A DNA stretch of 64,000 bases from an uncultured Bacteroidota bacterium (lineage in GTDB: Bacteria > Bacteroidota > Bacteroidia > Chitinophagales > Chitinophagaceae): positions 1 to 64,000 of the forward strand of contig CAIQQR010000122.1 in the NCBI GenBank assembly GCA_903874055.1, in the 5' to 3' direction. A model generated the notes under the pieces. It made no database searches. It saw only the letters and a list, made by a program, of their open reading frames with translations, and was not told the DNA's origin. Position numbers and translations under genes: made by a program. Positions 19,187-31,100 of this stretch are shown here, piece by piece (within the stretch, counting starts at the first letter, position 1; every line of letters begins with the position of its first letter).

Positions 19187-20467
19187 ATGAATCAGGCCAT
19201 CCCTTTAGCCGAAAGATTAAGACCTCAAACCCTTTCCGATTTAGTTGGACAGGAACATCTTTCTGGAAATAACAGTGTTTTGCAAAACGCAATTCAAAAA
19301 GGGAAAGTTCCATCTATGATATTATGGGGCCCTCCTGGTGTTGGCAAAACTACATTGGCCAATATTATTTCCACTACTTTTAATAGTGCCTATTTTCAAT
19401 TAAGCGCCATTAGCAGTGGGGTTAAAGAATTAAGAGAAGTAATTGAAGAAGCAAAAACACTGAATGGTGCGATAGTTTTTATTGATGAGATACATCGATT
19501 TAACAAAGGACAACAAGATGCATTATTAGGTGCAGTTGAAAAAGGTATCATTACCTTAATTGGAGCTACCACCGAAAATCCAAGTTTCGAAGTAAATAGC
19601 GCCTTGCTTAGTAGGTGCCAGGTTTTTATTTTAAAAGCATTAGACAAAGATGGTTTAAGCAAATTGGTACAACAAGCTGTTGAGAAAGATGCTCTTTTTA
19701 AAAATAATAAAATTGAGCTTAAGGAAACTGAAGCCCTGTTTCAATTAAGTGGTGGGGATGGAAGAAAATTATTAAACCTTCTTGAACTTTCAATTGAAGC
19801 ATTAATTGGCACCAACAAAGGAAATGCACCACTAATATTGACAGACGATTGGGTAATGCAAGTAGCGCAAACCAATATTGCTTTGTATGATAAAAATGGA
19901 GAGCAACATTATGATATCATTTCTGCATTTATAAAAAGTATGCGTGGCGCTGATCCTAACGGAGCTATTTATTGGTTATCTCGTATGATTGCAGGTGGAG
20001 AGGATGTAAAATTTATTGCAAGAAGAATGCTCATTTTTGCAAGTGAAGACATTGGCAATGCCAATCCAAATGCATTACTGCTTGCCAACAATTGTTTTGA
20101 TGCAGTCAATAAAATTGGCTATCCAGAAAGCAGAATTATCCTTTCTCAATGTGCTATTTATTTAGCAAGTTCCCCAAAAAGCAATGCATCTTATGAAGCC
20201 ATTGCTAACGGACTGGCCATGGTACAAAAAACGGGCAATCTTCCAGTGCCATTGCATTTACGCAATGCTCCTACCAAATTAATGAAGGACATGAATTATG
20301 GAAAGGATTATCAATACTCCCATTTAGGTGAAAACAATTTCCTTGAACAAGAATATTTACCTGATGAAATTAAGGGCACTGCTTTTTACATACCACAAAA
20401 GAATGCAAGAGAAGAAGAACTTAAGAAGTTCTTACATGAGCGTTGGAAAGGTAAGTATGGATATTAG
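19187..20467 (+). CDS. rarA: Replication-associated recombination protein A (AAA+ ATPase)
   Basis: PLAERLRPQTLSDLVGQEHL; WGPPGVGKTTLANII; FIDEIHRFNKGQQDALLGAVEKG. Confidence 0.95.
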   Translation: MNQAIPLAERLRPQTLSDLVGQEHLSGNNSVLQNAIQKGKVPSMILWGPPGVGKTTLANIISTTFNSAYFQLSAISSGVKELREVIEEAKTLNGAIVFIDEIHRFNKGQQDALLGAVEKGIITLIGATTENPSFEVNSALLSRCQVFILKALDKDGLSKLVQQAVEKDALFKNNKIELKETEALFQLSGGDGRKLLNLLELSIEALIGTNKGNAPLILTDDWVMQVAQTNIALYDKNGEQHYDIISAFIKSMRGADPNGAIYWLSRMIAGGEDVKFIARRMLIFASEDIGNANPNALLLANNCFDAVNKIGYPESRIILSQCAIYLASSPKSNASYEAIANGLAMVQKTGNLPVPLHLRNAPTKLMKDMNYGKDYQYSHLGENNFLEQEYLPDEIKGTAFYIPQKNAREEELKKFLHERWKGKYGY

Positions 20468-20507
20468 AAATAATGGCCTCTTAAAATAAATTTAGAGGCC
20501 ATTATTT
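20468..20507. terminator. Hairpin between convergent rarA and the amine-oxidase gene
   Basis: Perfect 14-bp inverted repeat AAATAATGGCCTCT...AGAGGCCATTATTT. Confidence 0.7.
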
Positions 20508-20570
20508 CTTTCTCTTATGATTTATTTACAAAGTTAAAGACTTTGTAAAACTCTTTAACTACTAAAAAGG

Positions 20571-20592
20571 CCCCATTACTGGAGCCTTTACA
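20571..20592 (-). terminator. Terminator of the 20612-22084 gene
   Basis: Minus-strand TAAAGGCTCCAGTAATGGGGCCTTTTTAGT. Confidence 0.65.
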
Positions 20593-20611
20593 ATCTATTT
20601 ATTGTTATTTA

Positions 20612-22084
20612 TTAAGCAATTTTTTCTGGAACAGCGCGTCCTACGATGCCTGATGCGGCACCTCTATCACCACCTTCATGGTATTCGGCATCTTCGTTTA
20701 CATCCCATAAATCATATACTTCAGTGCCAGCAATAATATTCTTTGCAGCCAACATTGCTGTCATCATACTATGATCCTGGTTATTGTATTTATGCATACC
20801 ATTACGACCTACTAAGTACAAACCTTTGTATTCTTTTAATGCTGCTCTAATTGTGTTTAAATGATCCTTGTATTCATGATCATACACAGGATAAGCTTTG
20901 GGTTGTCTTACCACATATCCATCCACAATAGCCGAAGGTTTTGTTAAACCAATTTGATCAATCTCTTTGGTACCCAAGGCAATTAAATCCTCATTGCTAC
21001 TGGTCCATAAGCCATCTCCTTCAAAACAGAAATACTCTAATCCATAACAAGCCATTTCAGGATCTGGAACCATATAAGGACTCCATGATTTAAAGTTTTG
21101 TATACGACCTACTTTTACATTGGGTTCATGAATATAAATCCAGTTATCGCTAAATGCATCCTGATCCTTACATATTAATACCACTGTTAAAAAGTCACGG
21201 TATTTTAATTGACTTGCTGCATGTAGTGCTGCAGGAGAAAATGCTGGAGCTACTGCTGGAATTAATTCTCTCATTGGTGCTGAAGACAATACATAATCAA
21301 ATCCTTCCAAAACAGCCCCATTGCTAGTGTGTATATTCCAAGTACCATTTTGTAAACGTTCAATTTTATTTACACCCATATTCATTTCAATCTTTACACC
21401 CAATGCTTTGCTTTTTACCACACACTCTTCCCACATCATACCTGGTCCACGCTTTGGATAACGGAAAGAATCAATTAAAGTTTTAATGACGTCTCCTTTA
21501 CTCTTTTTACCACTTGGCTTAAATAAGGCGTTCCATACAGCACTGCTTAAAGACAATCCTTTAATTCTTTGTGCAGCCCAGTCTGCAGAAATTTCTTTAC
21601 ATGGAATTCCCCATACTTTTTCGGTATAGGTTTTAAAGAAAATATTAAACAAACGTTTACCAAATTGATTGGTTACCCAGTCTTCAAAATTTTGAGGATC
21701 TTTGACTGGAAATAATTTTGCGTTTAAATAACTCATCACACATAAGAAGCTTTCAAAGATCCCTAATTTCATTAATGCCTCAAATGCAGCTAATGGGTAA
21801 GCAAAAAACTTTTTATTATAAAAAATACGAGAGCTTCTTGGACGCTCCAATAATTCATCCGCTAAAATTTCAGTCCAAAAATCTTCCACTTCTTTTGACT
21901 TTGAAAAAAAGCGGTGACCGCCAATATCAAAATGGTATCCTTTGTAAGATTCAGTTCTTGAAATGCCTCCAACATATTGAGGATCTTTTTCAAATACTGT
22001 TACCTCTTGCTGCGCCTTACCTAATAAATATGCTGCGGTTAATCCAGCAGGGCCTGCACCAATAATGGCTACTTTCTTAGTCAT
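20612..22084 (-). CDS. NAD(P)-binding FAD-dependent amine oxidase / UDP-galactopyranose-mutase-like oxidoreductase
   Basis: Start at MTKKVAIIGAGPAGLTAAYLLGKAQQEVTVFEKD; HRFFSKSKEVEDFW; GLYLVGRNGMHKYNNQDHSMMTAMLAAKNI. Confidence 0.85.
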   Translation of the reverse strand: MTKKVAIIGAGPAGLTAAYLLGKAQQEVTVFEKDPQYVGGISRTESYKGYHFDIGGHRFFSKSKEVEDFWTEILADELLERPRSSRIFYNKKFFAYPLAAFEALMKLGIFESFLCVMSYLNAKLFPVKDPQNFEDWVTNQFGKRLFNIFFKTYTEKVWGIPCKEISADWAAQRIKGLSLSSAVWNALFKPSGKKSKGDVIKTLIDSFRYPKRGPGMMWEECVVKSKALGVKIEMNMGVNKIERLQNGTWNIHTSNGAVLEGFDYVLSSAPMRELIPAVAPAFSPAALHAASQLKYRDFLTVVLICKDQDAFSDNWIYIHEPNVKVGRIQNFKSWSPYMVPDPEMACYGLEYFCFEGDGLWTSSNEDLIALGTKEIDQIGLTKPSAIVDGYVVRQPKAYPVYDHEYKDHLNTIRAALKEYKGLYLVGRNGMHKYNNQDHSMMTAMLAAKNIIAGTEVYDLWDVNEDAEYHEGGDRGAASGIVGRAVPEKIA

Positions 22085-22176
22085 GGGAGTGAATAATTTG
22101 GGCAAAATTGCGAAAATATATTGGGATTGCCATCAATAATAGCAAAGAGTTTGAACAAAGTCTTAATTTTGAGAAT

Positions 22177-22638
22177 ATGTCAAGTAACCTAGCAATACAA
22201 TGGAGCACCAAACGCTTCTCCGAACTCACTGTAGACGAGCTTTATGCTATCCTTAGGCTTCGTAGTGAAGTATTTGTGGTAGAACAAAATTGTGTGTTTT
22301 TAGATATCGATAATAATGACCAAATCGCCTACCATACCATGGGTTGGATTGGCGAAGATTTAGTTGCGTCAACACGTTTATTTGATGTAGATCAAAGCTA
22401 TGTTGGTTACCAAAGTATTGGTCGTGTAGTGGGTTCTCCAAAATACAGAGGCATTGGCGCAGGCAAGGCATTAATGCAATATTCTATTGCAGAATGTGAG
22501 CGACTATTTGGGAAACATGCTATTGTAATTGGGGCACAACTTTATTTGAAAAAGTTTTACAACGAACAGGGTTTTGAACAATCAGGTGAGATGTATTATG
22601 AAGATGAAATTGAACATATCCCCATGATTAGAAAGTAA
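22177..22638 (+). CDS. GNAT acetyltransferase, ElaA family
   Basis: Start at MSSNLAIQWSTKRFSELTVDELYAILRLRSEVFVVEQNC; RVVGSPKYRGIGAGKALM. Confidence 0.85.
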   Translation: MSSNLAIQWSTKRFSELTVDELYAILRLRSEVFVVEQNCVFLDIDNNDQIAYHTMGWIGEDLVASTRLFDVDQSYVGYQSIGRVVGSPKYRGIGAGKALMQYSIAECERLFGKHAIVIGAQLYLKKFYNEQGFEQSGEMYYEDEIEHIPMIRK

Positions 22639-22639
22639 A

Positions 22640-25477
22640 TTACTTCATTTCTAATTCCAAATACTTGGCTGTATGAGATTTTGATTTTTTAATCATCTCT
22701 TCCGGTGTTCCTGTAAATTGAATGACTCCGCCTCCCGTTCCTCCTTCGGGACCTAGGTCTATAATATGATCAGCCACTTTAATTACATCCATATTGTGTT
22801 CAATCACTAAAACGGTATTGCCTCTCTCTACCAATCTATCCAAAACGCCAATCAATAATTTGATATCCTGAAAATGCAATCCAGTGGTAGGCTCATCTAA
22901 AATATAAAATGTTTTTCCAGTATCTTTTTTACCTAACTCTGTAGCTAATTTAACCCGCTGTGCTTCACCACCACTCAATGTTACTGCGGATTGTCCTAAA
23001 GTGATATAACCCAAACCAACTTCCTGTAACACTTTTACTTTTCGATAAATAAAAGGTACTGCTTGGAAAAACTCACATGCTTCTTCCACCGTCATATTTA
23101 AAACATCACTAATGGATTTTCCTTTGTACCTAATTTCTAAGGTTTCACGATTGTATCTTTTGCCGGCACATTTTTCACAATGCACATATACATCAGGCAA
23201 AAAATTCATTTCAATTACACGCATTCCTCCTCCCTCACAAACCTCACATCTTCCCCCTTTAACATTGAAAGAAAAACGACCTGCTTGGTATCCTCTAATT
23301 TTTGCCTCTGGTACTGATGCAAATAAAGTTCTAATATCCGTAAAGAAGCCACAATAAGTTGCAGGATTACTTCGAGGGGTACGTCCAATTGGTGACTGAT
23401 CAATTTCAATTACTTTGTCAATAAAATCCAACCCACTTACCTCCTTATACGACATGGGTTTTGTCTTGCTATTATAACAATACTGAGATAAAATTGGATA
23501 CAATGTTTCATTAATTAAAGTAGACTTTCCACTACCACTCACTCCTGAAACTACAATAAATTTTCCTAAAGGAAATTCGCAATCCACTTTACGTAATGTA
23601 TTTCCGGAAGCGCCTTTAATTACAATAGATTTACCGCTCCCTTTTCTTCTTTCCTTAGGAACTTCAATACTATTTTTACCCGCCAAATAAAGTGCAGTTT
23701 CCGATTTTAATTTCAAAATTTCTTTGGGAGTTCCCTCTGCAACAATATGACCTCCGTGAATACCAGCGCGAGGACCAATATCAACTAAATAATCCGACGC
23801 CATCATGATATCCTTATCATGCTCCACCACTAATACCGAATTACCAATATCTCTTAACTGTTTTAAAGCAGTAATTAATCTTTGATTGTCTCTTTGATGC
23901 AATCCAATACTAGGCTCATCTAAAATATAGGTAATGCCCTGTAATTGAGATCCTATTTGAGTTGCCAAACGAATACGCTGAGACTCTCCACCACTCAATG
24001 ATTTGGAAGGTCTACTTAATGACAAATAAGACAAGCCTACATTCATTAAAAATGAAATGCGATCATCAATTTCTTTTAAAATACCAGTTGCAATTTGAGT
24101 ATCTTTTTTATCTAATTTTTTAGGAAGTGCTAAAAACCATTTTTGCAAATCATCCAAATGCATGTCATTTAATGCTGCAATATTTTGCTCATTTACTTTA
24201 AACCATAAACTTTCTTTTCTCAACTTAGCACCATTACATGCCGAACAGGTGTTTAATTCCATAAAACTTTCTACCCATCCTTTTAAATGATCTGTGCTTT
24301 GAGAGGAAGTAAACCAACGTTTTAACATGGATACAATTCCTTCATAACTTCCTGTATAAGTATCTGGAATATCTTCATCATTTAAATCTAAACCCAAACT
24401 ATTGGTAATATTTTTATCTCCAAACAATAATAAATCTAATTGTTCTTGAGGCAAATCCTTTAATGCCTTGTCAAGACTAATTTTATGTTTTCTTGCAAAT
24501 TGTTTTACCTGGGTAAAGACACTTGCTTCTCTTGCCTCTCCTAATGGTACAATACCTCCTGCATTTACACTTATACTTTTATCAGGCATGATTAAATTTA
24601 AATCAATGGCATATACATTACCCAATCCTTTACATACAGGACAAGCACCATAAGGAGAATTAAAGGAAAAACTATTGGGGGAAGGCTCTTCATAACTTAA
24701 CCCTGTTTCTTCGCACATTAATTGCTTGGAAAATTGCACCACTTTTGTTTTCCCTTCTTCCAATAAAAACATCAAATCATTTCCCATTTTCAAACACTGC
24801 GCCACACTTTCTCCCAATCTTGTTTTCATTGCATCTGTAACAGGAATTCTATCCACTACAATTTCTATATCATGTATCTTATAACGATCCACTTGAAACT
24901 TAGGTCTTAATTCAATAATTTCGCCATCCACTCTTGCTTTTACAAATCCTTTTTTTCTTATTTCTTCAAACAATTCACGGTAATGTCCTTTTCGCCCTCT
25001 AACTACTGGTGCTAATAAATTAATTTTCTTATCCTTAAACTGCGTAAATATATTTTGTACAATTTCGGCTTCGGAAAATTTCACCATTGGCTTGCCAGTA
25101 TTATAACTATACGCCTTTCCTATTCGCGCAAATAAAAGTCTTAAAAAATCATATAACTCAGTTACTGTTCCTACCGTTGACCTTGGATTTTTATTGGTTG
25201 TTTTTTGCTCAATAGAAATTACGGGAGAAAGACCAGTAATTTGGTCCACATCTGGGCGCTCCATATCACCCATAAATTGCCTAGCATAAGCACTAAAACT
25301 TTCCATATACCTACGCTGACCTTCATTATAAAGGGTGTCAAAAGCTAATGAAGACTTCCCACTTCCACTCACCCCCGTAAAAACCACCAATTGGTTTTTA
25401 GGTATAGAAATATCAAAATTCTTCAAATTGTGCTCCCTGGCACCTATTACTTTTATTTGGTCTTTGTCTTTGCTCAT
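22640..25477 (-). CDS. uvrA: Excinuclease ABC subunit A
   Basis: IKVIGAREHNLKNFDISIPKNQLVVFTGVSGSGKSSLAFDTLYNEGQRRYMES; SGGESQRIRLATQIGS; zinc-binding CEVCEGGG. Confidence 0.98.
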   Translation of the reverse strand: MSKDKDQIKVIGAREHNLKNFDISIPKNQLVVFTGVSGSGKSSLAFDTLYNEGQRRYMESFSAYARQFMGDMERPDVDQITGLSPVISIEQKTTNKNPRSTVGTVTELYDFLRLLFARIGKAYSYNTGKPMVKFSEAEIVQNIFTQFKDKKINLLAPVVRGRKGHYRELFEEIRKKGFVKARVDGEIIELRPKFQVDRYKIHDIEIVVDRIPVTDAMKTRLGESVAQCLKMGNDLMFLLEEGKTKVVQFSKQLMCEETGLSYEEPSPNSFSFNSPYGACPVCKGLGNVYAIDLNLIMPDKSISVNAGGIVPLGEAREASVFTQVKQFARKHKISLDKALKDLPQEQLDLLLFGDKNITNSLGLDLNDEDIPDTYTGSYEGIVSMLKRWFTSSQSTDHLKGWVESFMELNTCSACNGAKLRKESLWFKVNEQNIAALNDMHLDDLQKWFLALPKKLDKKDTQIATGILKEIDDRISFLMNVGLSYLSLSRPSKSLSGGESQRIRLATQIGSQLQGITYILDEPSIGLHQRDNQRLITALKQLRDIGNSVLVVEHDKDIMMASDYLVDIGPRAGIHGGHIVAEGTPKEILKLKSETALYLAGKNSIEVPKERRKGSGKSIVIKGASGNTLRKVDCEFPLGKFIVVSGVSGSGKSTLINETLYPILSQYCYNSKTKPMSYKEVSGLDFIDKVIEIDQSPIGRTPRSNPATYCGFFTDIRTLFASVPEAKIRGYQAGRFSFNVKGGRCEVCEGGGMRVIEMNFLPDVYVHCEKCAGKRYNRETLEIRYKGKSISDVLNMTVEEACEFFQAVPFIYRKVKVLQEVGLGYITLGQSAVTLSGGEAQRVKLATELGKKDTGKTFYILDEPTTGLHFQDIKLLIGVLDRLVERGNTVLVIEHNMDVIKVADHIIDLGPEGGTGGGVIQFTGTPEEMIKKSKSHTAKYLELEMK

Positions 25478-25574
25478 GGTTAATGGTAAAGATATAACAA
25501 CGAATTAATTAATTAGTTGACTATAAGCTATAAACATTGCTTATTTTTACAAAGTTTAAGCCATTTTCCTAAGT

Positions 25575-26201
25575 ATGTATTCAATTAATAGCAAAATCTT
25601 TACAACAGCAATTGCCTTGTGCTTATTTATTGCTGTTGTACTATATATTACAAGCATTGGGGCTGGTAGAGCTACTGTATTTTTATGGTTTAATAATGAC
25701 TTAGGTAGAGGTGCCGATTTGATTTTTAATGGATTCAGCTATTTAGCAGAAGGATGGATATGGATTCCTTATTTTATGGTAGTTTTTGGGTGGTTTAAAA
25801 AAGATGCCCTATTTGTTTTATTAAATTTTTTAATATCAACCCTGCTCACACAAATTCCTAAAAACTTTATTTGGGATAAAGTAAGCAGACCCATGGCGAG
25901 TGGAATCCCTGTTGATCAAATACATACCGTAAAGGGCGTTGAAATGCATTTATGGAATAGTTTTCCTTCGGGTCATACCGCAACTGCATTCACCTTGTTT
26001 TTATTAACCACGTATTTATTTCCCAAAAAAACAGTGCTAGCAATTGGAGCGCTTTACGCGATTGCTTGTGGATATTCAAGAGTTTATTTAGGACAACATT
26101 TCCCATTGGATGTTGCAGGGGGAATAACTGTTGCAATCATAACCATTTTATTAAGTATATATATTAGAAAAAATGAAAAAAAGAATTTATCAAATAGTTA
26201 G
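25575..26201 (+). CDS. PAP2-family phosphatase (membrane)
   Basis: NSFPSGHTATAFTL and YSRVYLGQHFPLDVAGG, the PAP2 signature. Confidence 0.88.
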   Translation: MYSINSKIFTTAIALCLFIAVVLYITSIGAGRATVFLWFNNDLGRGADLIFNGFSYLAEGWIWIPYFMVVFGWFKKDALFVLLNFLISTLLTQIPKNFIWDKVSRPMASGIPVDQIHTVKGVEMHLWNSFPSGHTATAFTLFLLTTYLFPKKTVLAIGALYAIACGYSRVYLGQHFPLDVAGGITVAIITILLSIYIRKNEKKNLSNS

Positions 26202-27474
26202 CATTTGTATTGCTTTGGCAATAGCGAATTGTTCCTTTGCACAAGACACTACCCAAAAAATAATTGAAGGTAGAAGGAACGATAAAAGTCAATATAATAA
26301 ACCTTATGTGATTTTAATTTCAGCTGATGGCTTTAGGGCTGATTTCACAGAATTATACGATGCTAAATTTTTAAAGTCCATTTCACAAAAAGGAGTGCGC
26401 GCCAAATTTATGACCCCCTCTTTCCCATCCTTAACATTTCCAAACCACTACTCTATTGTTACAGGCATGTACCCGTCTCATCATGGATTGGTAGACAATA
26501 CTTATTTTGACAAAGCAAGTGGATTAGAATATCGAATGAGCAATCCTAAAATGGTACAAGACGGCAAATGGTATGGTGGAACGCCGTTATGGGTATTGGC
26601 TGAAAAACAAAAAATGTTATCTGCAAGCTTTTATTGGGTAGGCTCTGAGGCTGATATACAAAATACAAGACCTACCTATTACTATGTATACAATGAGAAA
26701 ATTGATATTGCAAATAGAATCAAAGCGGTAAAAGATTGGTTGAGTCTTCCCGAAGATCAACGTCCTCACATGATTACTTTTTATTTACCTCAAGTGGATC
26801 ATGAAGCACATACTTATGGGCCTAATGAGAAACATGTTGAAGACGCCGTTCAGTTTGTTGATAGTAGCGTAAATGCTTTACAAGCCCAGTTAGCTACTTT
26901 AAATTTACCTATTAACTATATTTTTGTTTCAGATCATGGAATGACAAAAGTAGATAATGATAATACACTAAGTATGCCAACTGCCATTGATACAGCTGCT
27001 TTTAAGGTACCTTGGGGTGATGCATTAATTCATTTGTATGCAAAAGATATTTCTAAAATTCAAAGCACTTACGATGCTTTAAAAAAAGATTCAAACATTT
27101 CAGTATATAAATTAGAGGAGACCCCTGACTATTGGCATTCAAAAACAAGTGACGACAAATACAATCGTTTAGGCGATTTATTAGTGACCCCAGTTTTACC
27201 AAAAGTGTTTAACTTTTCTACACGCAAAACAACATTAGGAAAACACGGATTTGACAATCATTTAACTGATATGCGCGCCACATTTATGGCATGGGGTCCT
27301 GCAATAAAAAATGGGTTATATATTGATGATTTTGAAAACATAAATGTATACCCATTGGTAGCCTCTATTTTAGGATTGCAATATGATGAAAACGCAATTG
27401 ATGGAAAATTAAAAGTGTTACAGCCCATATTAAAACCAACCCCTGTATTAAGTAAGGCCCCAAAGGCTAATTAA
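26173..27474 (+). CDS. Alkaline phosphatase family protein (ectonucleotide pyrophosphatase/phosphodiesterase-like)
   Basis: YVILISADGFRADFTELYDAKFLKSISQKGVRAKFMTPSFPSLTFPNHYSIVTGMYPSHHG; IFVSDHGM. Overlaps the PAP2 gene by 29 nt. Confidence 0.9.
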   Translation: MKKRIYQIVSICIALAIANCSFAQDTTQKIIEGRRNDKSQYNKPYVILISADGFRADFTELYDAKFLKSISQKGVRAKFMTPSFPSLTFPNHYSIVTGMYPSHHGLVDNTYFDKASGLEYRMSNPKMVQDGKWYGGTPLWVLAEKQKMLSASFYWVGSEADIQNTRPTYYYVYNEKIDIANRIKAVKDWLSLPEDQRPHMITFYLPQVDHEAHTYGPNEKHVEDAVQFVDSSVNALQAQLATLNLPINYIFVSDHGMTKVDNDNTLSMPTAIDTAAFKVPWGDALIHLYAKDISKIQSTYDALKKDSNISVYKLEETPDYWHSKTSDDKYNRLGDLLVTPVLPKVFNFSTRKTTLGKHGFDNHLTDMRATFMAWGPAIKNGLYIDDFENINVYPLVASILGLQYDENAIDGKLKVLQPILKPTPVLSKAPKAN

Positions 27475-28112
27475 TCATGAATACATCTTACGGAGAATCC
27501 CCCAATTTTCCCTTGCGCACTTTGTGCTAATGAAGTAGGCCCATCGAGTAGTGACCAAGTATATGCATTACCTGAACCAGAAGATACTTCATTAATGGTC
27601 CAAAAATAAGTGGATTGACTTAAGTGACTATAACTTGATGATCCCATATAACCAGTCCCTATTGCTTTAAAATTATAATTATCCGTACCACCACCACTGC
27701 TCCAATAAGTAAATCCGATTGCTTTTAATTTATTGCCGTTTCCTGTGCCTCCAATCGTAGTATTTAAAGTAGAAAAATCAGCATTACTAGGTACATGCCA
27801 ACCTAGCAAACAAACATTTCGAGTATCCGTTACTGCATACCAATTATATAACCTCCCATAAATAGCATCGTTGGCTGCATTAAATCCTAACGAACAAGAT
27901 GCTGGCGTTGTTAATCCTGCAAATGTTGAAGCGGAAGTATAATAAGGAATGGTAGTTCCGTCTTCAAAGACAGAAGATGATAAATTAACGAGTGACCATA
28001 CTTGCCCTCCAATGGTCTGAGGTCCAATTAAATATCCCTGAGGCACTACTTGTGCAAAACTGAAAATTGGAGTAAAGATGAAAAGATAAATTATTGGTAA
28101 ATACTTTTTCAT
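27471..28112 (-). CDS. FISUMP (Fibrobacter succinogenes major paralogous domain) protein
   Basis: Start at MKKYLPIIY; GQVWSLVNL...DGTTIPYY...YGRLYNWYAVTD...LLGWHVPSNADFSTLNTTIGG...GFSVRCIHD. Confidence 0.82.
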   Translation of the reverse strand: MKKYLPIIYLFIFTPIFSFAQVVPQGYLIGPQTIGGQVWSLVNLSSSVFEDGTTIPYYTSASTFAGLTTPASCSLGFNAANDAIYGRLYNWYAVTDTRNVCLLGWHVPSNADFSTLNTTIGGTGNGNKLKAIGFTYWSSGGGTDNYNFKAIGTGYMGSSSYSHLSQSTYFWTINEVSSGSGNAYTWSLLDGPTSLAQSAQGKIGGFSVRCIHD

Positions 28113-28113
28113 T

Positions 28114-31100
28114 TTAAAAATTTTGAACAATGGTTGTATAGTAAGTAGTACCATCATATATTAATGTAACAATGTCTAATTTATTGGCGGTATTTGTCAA
28201 ACTAGGAATCACTCCTCCCGCCCATTTCCATGCTGTAGGAAAACTTACATCGCGCGTACCCGTTCCATCTTGTACAAATTTAAGCAAGTAGGTTCCCACC
28301 ACTGGATTGGTAAGTGTAAGTGTAGTAATATTTAAACCCATATTTACAGTAAACACATTTCCTCCGCTTAAATCAATTGTGGTGGTGGCAGCAGCAGTAA
28401 TTGCAGAAGGCATTGTTAATTTAAATCTTTTTGCTGTTATATCTCCTGATACATTTATAGTTGTTGCCGTTGCGTCGCCTAAAACAGGTGTTACCAATGT
28501 TGGACTAGTGGCTCTTACCATATTTCCTGTTCCTGTAGTTGGTGAAGTAGACAATAAACCTGCTGCTGAATTGGTTACAACGCCTGCCACATTTAAACCA
28601 GTTAATGTAGCACCAACAAATGAGGGTGAAGTAGTTGTTGCCACCGACTGTCCAATTGAAATTGTATTTCCACCAGTTAAACTTACACCGATACCTGCAA
28701 GAATTGTTGGTTGCTTATTATTAAAAAGACTCCAATCTGTATTTGTCATATAACCATTGGTTGAAGAAGTTGCTGCTGACATTGAAATTGTATTTGATGA
28801 TCTTACTAATGGAAGTGAGAAATTTAATGAATTTTCAAAATCTGTTCCAGCCACTGCTGCAGTTACAACTCCCAAGCCGTTTGCTTTTAATACCCCTGTA
28901 ATAGCACCAGCACCGCCGTAATTTGATCCAATAATGTTTGCAGCCCAAGTACCTGAAGAAATAGTTCCCAATTGACTAATTGCATTAGAACCAATGGCAG
29001 GTGCAGCTCCAATCGTATTATATGAAATAGTTTTAGCGATTGAACCATTAAATGTAGTCGTAGTTAATCCTCCTGCTCCACTATTATCAAAAGTAATTGG
29101 ATACCCAACAGTTGCATAAATAGTGATATCTCCAGTCCCATCAAAGGGAACACCATTTATATTTTTTGTAGCAAATAATTTAGTTGCCGTTGCAGCATTA
29201 CCAGTTGTGTTTTGATTTAAGGTGGGAATGTCTGAAGCAATTATAGACCTAAATACTGGCAAAGCATTAGATCCTGATGTTGGACCAGCATAAAATGTAT
29301 TGGCTGCTTGTGCAGTGAATGCGCCAATTTTATTATTAAACGAATTCCAATCAGATGCGGACAAATAACCAGCAACAGTATTGTTTGCAACAGGTAATGA
29401 AACCACACCTGTACTTACTGAATACAATAAAGGGCTTGTAGCACTTATTGCATTTCTTGATTTACTATTGGTAAAATATGAATTGGTTCCCTCTGCTATA
29501 TCTGTAGTGGTTAGTGTAATATTACTCTCTGCATGTCCATTCACTGATGAAACTGAAGCGGGCATTAATAATTCCAACCAATTTGCTAAAGTACTTGCTG
29601 GTGCTCCACTTAAAACAAAGTTTTTACTATTATCTGTTCTAATTGCAATACTTCCTACCACCGCATTAGAAAGTGCCAACATTGCCGATTGACTAGTAAC
29701 TACATAACCACTAGAAAAAGAGATAGCAGGGATTTGAGAAGAGGGAATTTTACCATTTGCATCTAAAGAAGCTACCCCATTCATAGCAGCTTTTTGATTT
29801 AAATCAATTTTATTATTAAATGTGGTCCAATCCGTATTTGTTAAATAACCATTACTGCTACTACTGGCCGCAGGTAACGCAATTGTATTGGAAGCATTTA
29901 TGAATGGACTTGCAAATGATAATGGAGTCTGAAAATCAGTTCCTGCTGTGGCAACTGATACGATACCTAATCCATTAGCTTTTAAAATTCCATTGTTATT
30001 TCCTGCACCCCCGTAATTTGAGCCAATTATATTGGCAGCCCAAGTTCCACTACTAATACTCCCTATCGTTGTAATTAAATTGGAACCAATGTTTGGAGCA
30101 GCGCCAATAGTATTATAAGAAATTTCTTTTGCACTTGAGCCATTAAAAATTTCACCAGGATTCACTCCAGTACCCGCATTGCTAAACGTCAATGAATTCT
30201 GAGTAGTTGCAGTAAGGTTGTTAATATCAGATGACCCATCAAACAAAATATTATTTAAATATCTTGCTGTTAACAATTTTGTTGCCGTTGCAGCATTACC
30301 AGTTGTATTAGATGCATTATTTGGAATATCAGCAGCAACTAAATTTCTAAAAGAAGAAGATCCACTAGCACCCGAAGCTGGTCCAGCTAATATCGAATTG
30401 GCATTTACATTGCCTGCAAGTCCTATTAAAGTATAATTTGGAATATTGATAACCTGACCATTATAAGTAGCTGCTCCCGTATTTCCATTATTAGTAAGCG
30501 TATTAAAATTATTATTAAAAGCAGCATTAAAATGTTCATAGTCAGTTTTACTAATTAAACCAGCAGTAACAGCAGTTGCAGATGCCATAGGAATATTTAA
30601 AACATGAGTGTTATTTGTTGAGATCCAATTGGGGACCAATCCATTGGTTCCAATAATACCAAAATTTTGGACCTGTGTTGTTAAACCATTTAAACTATAC
30701 AACTGTGCATTATTGGTTAGGTTTCCTAACCCTACTTTTGAAGCACTAATTCCAAAAGCTAATTTAGCATCAGTAACTGCTGCATCTTCAATTTTAAGGT
30801 TTGTAATCGCACCCGGTGCTATAATGGGTGCGGTAGCTGTACCTAATAAGTCACCCCCAAGCATAATAATTCCTTTATTGGTGGTGGTAGCATCTGGAGC
30901 TCCCGCAATTAAAGCAGCATCAACATAGGTTTTAATGGATTTAACTGTAGGATATTTAGTATCATTAAAATCTGCAGTCAAACTCATATTAATTGACTTG
31001 TTGCTTAGATTTTCTTTCAGGTCTAATCTTGAAGATAAAAATAAAGTGTCTCTAGCAAATCTGTTACTTATCATCAAAGAGGTATCTGAAATATTAAGTT

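Noticed and set aside
28307-28753. 148-aa plus-strand ORF (and similar ones at 29381, 30608)
   Set aside because: Antisense shadow ORFs of fibre 3 with no start context or domain.
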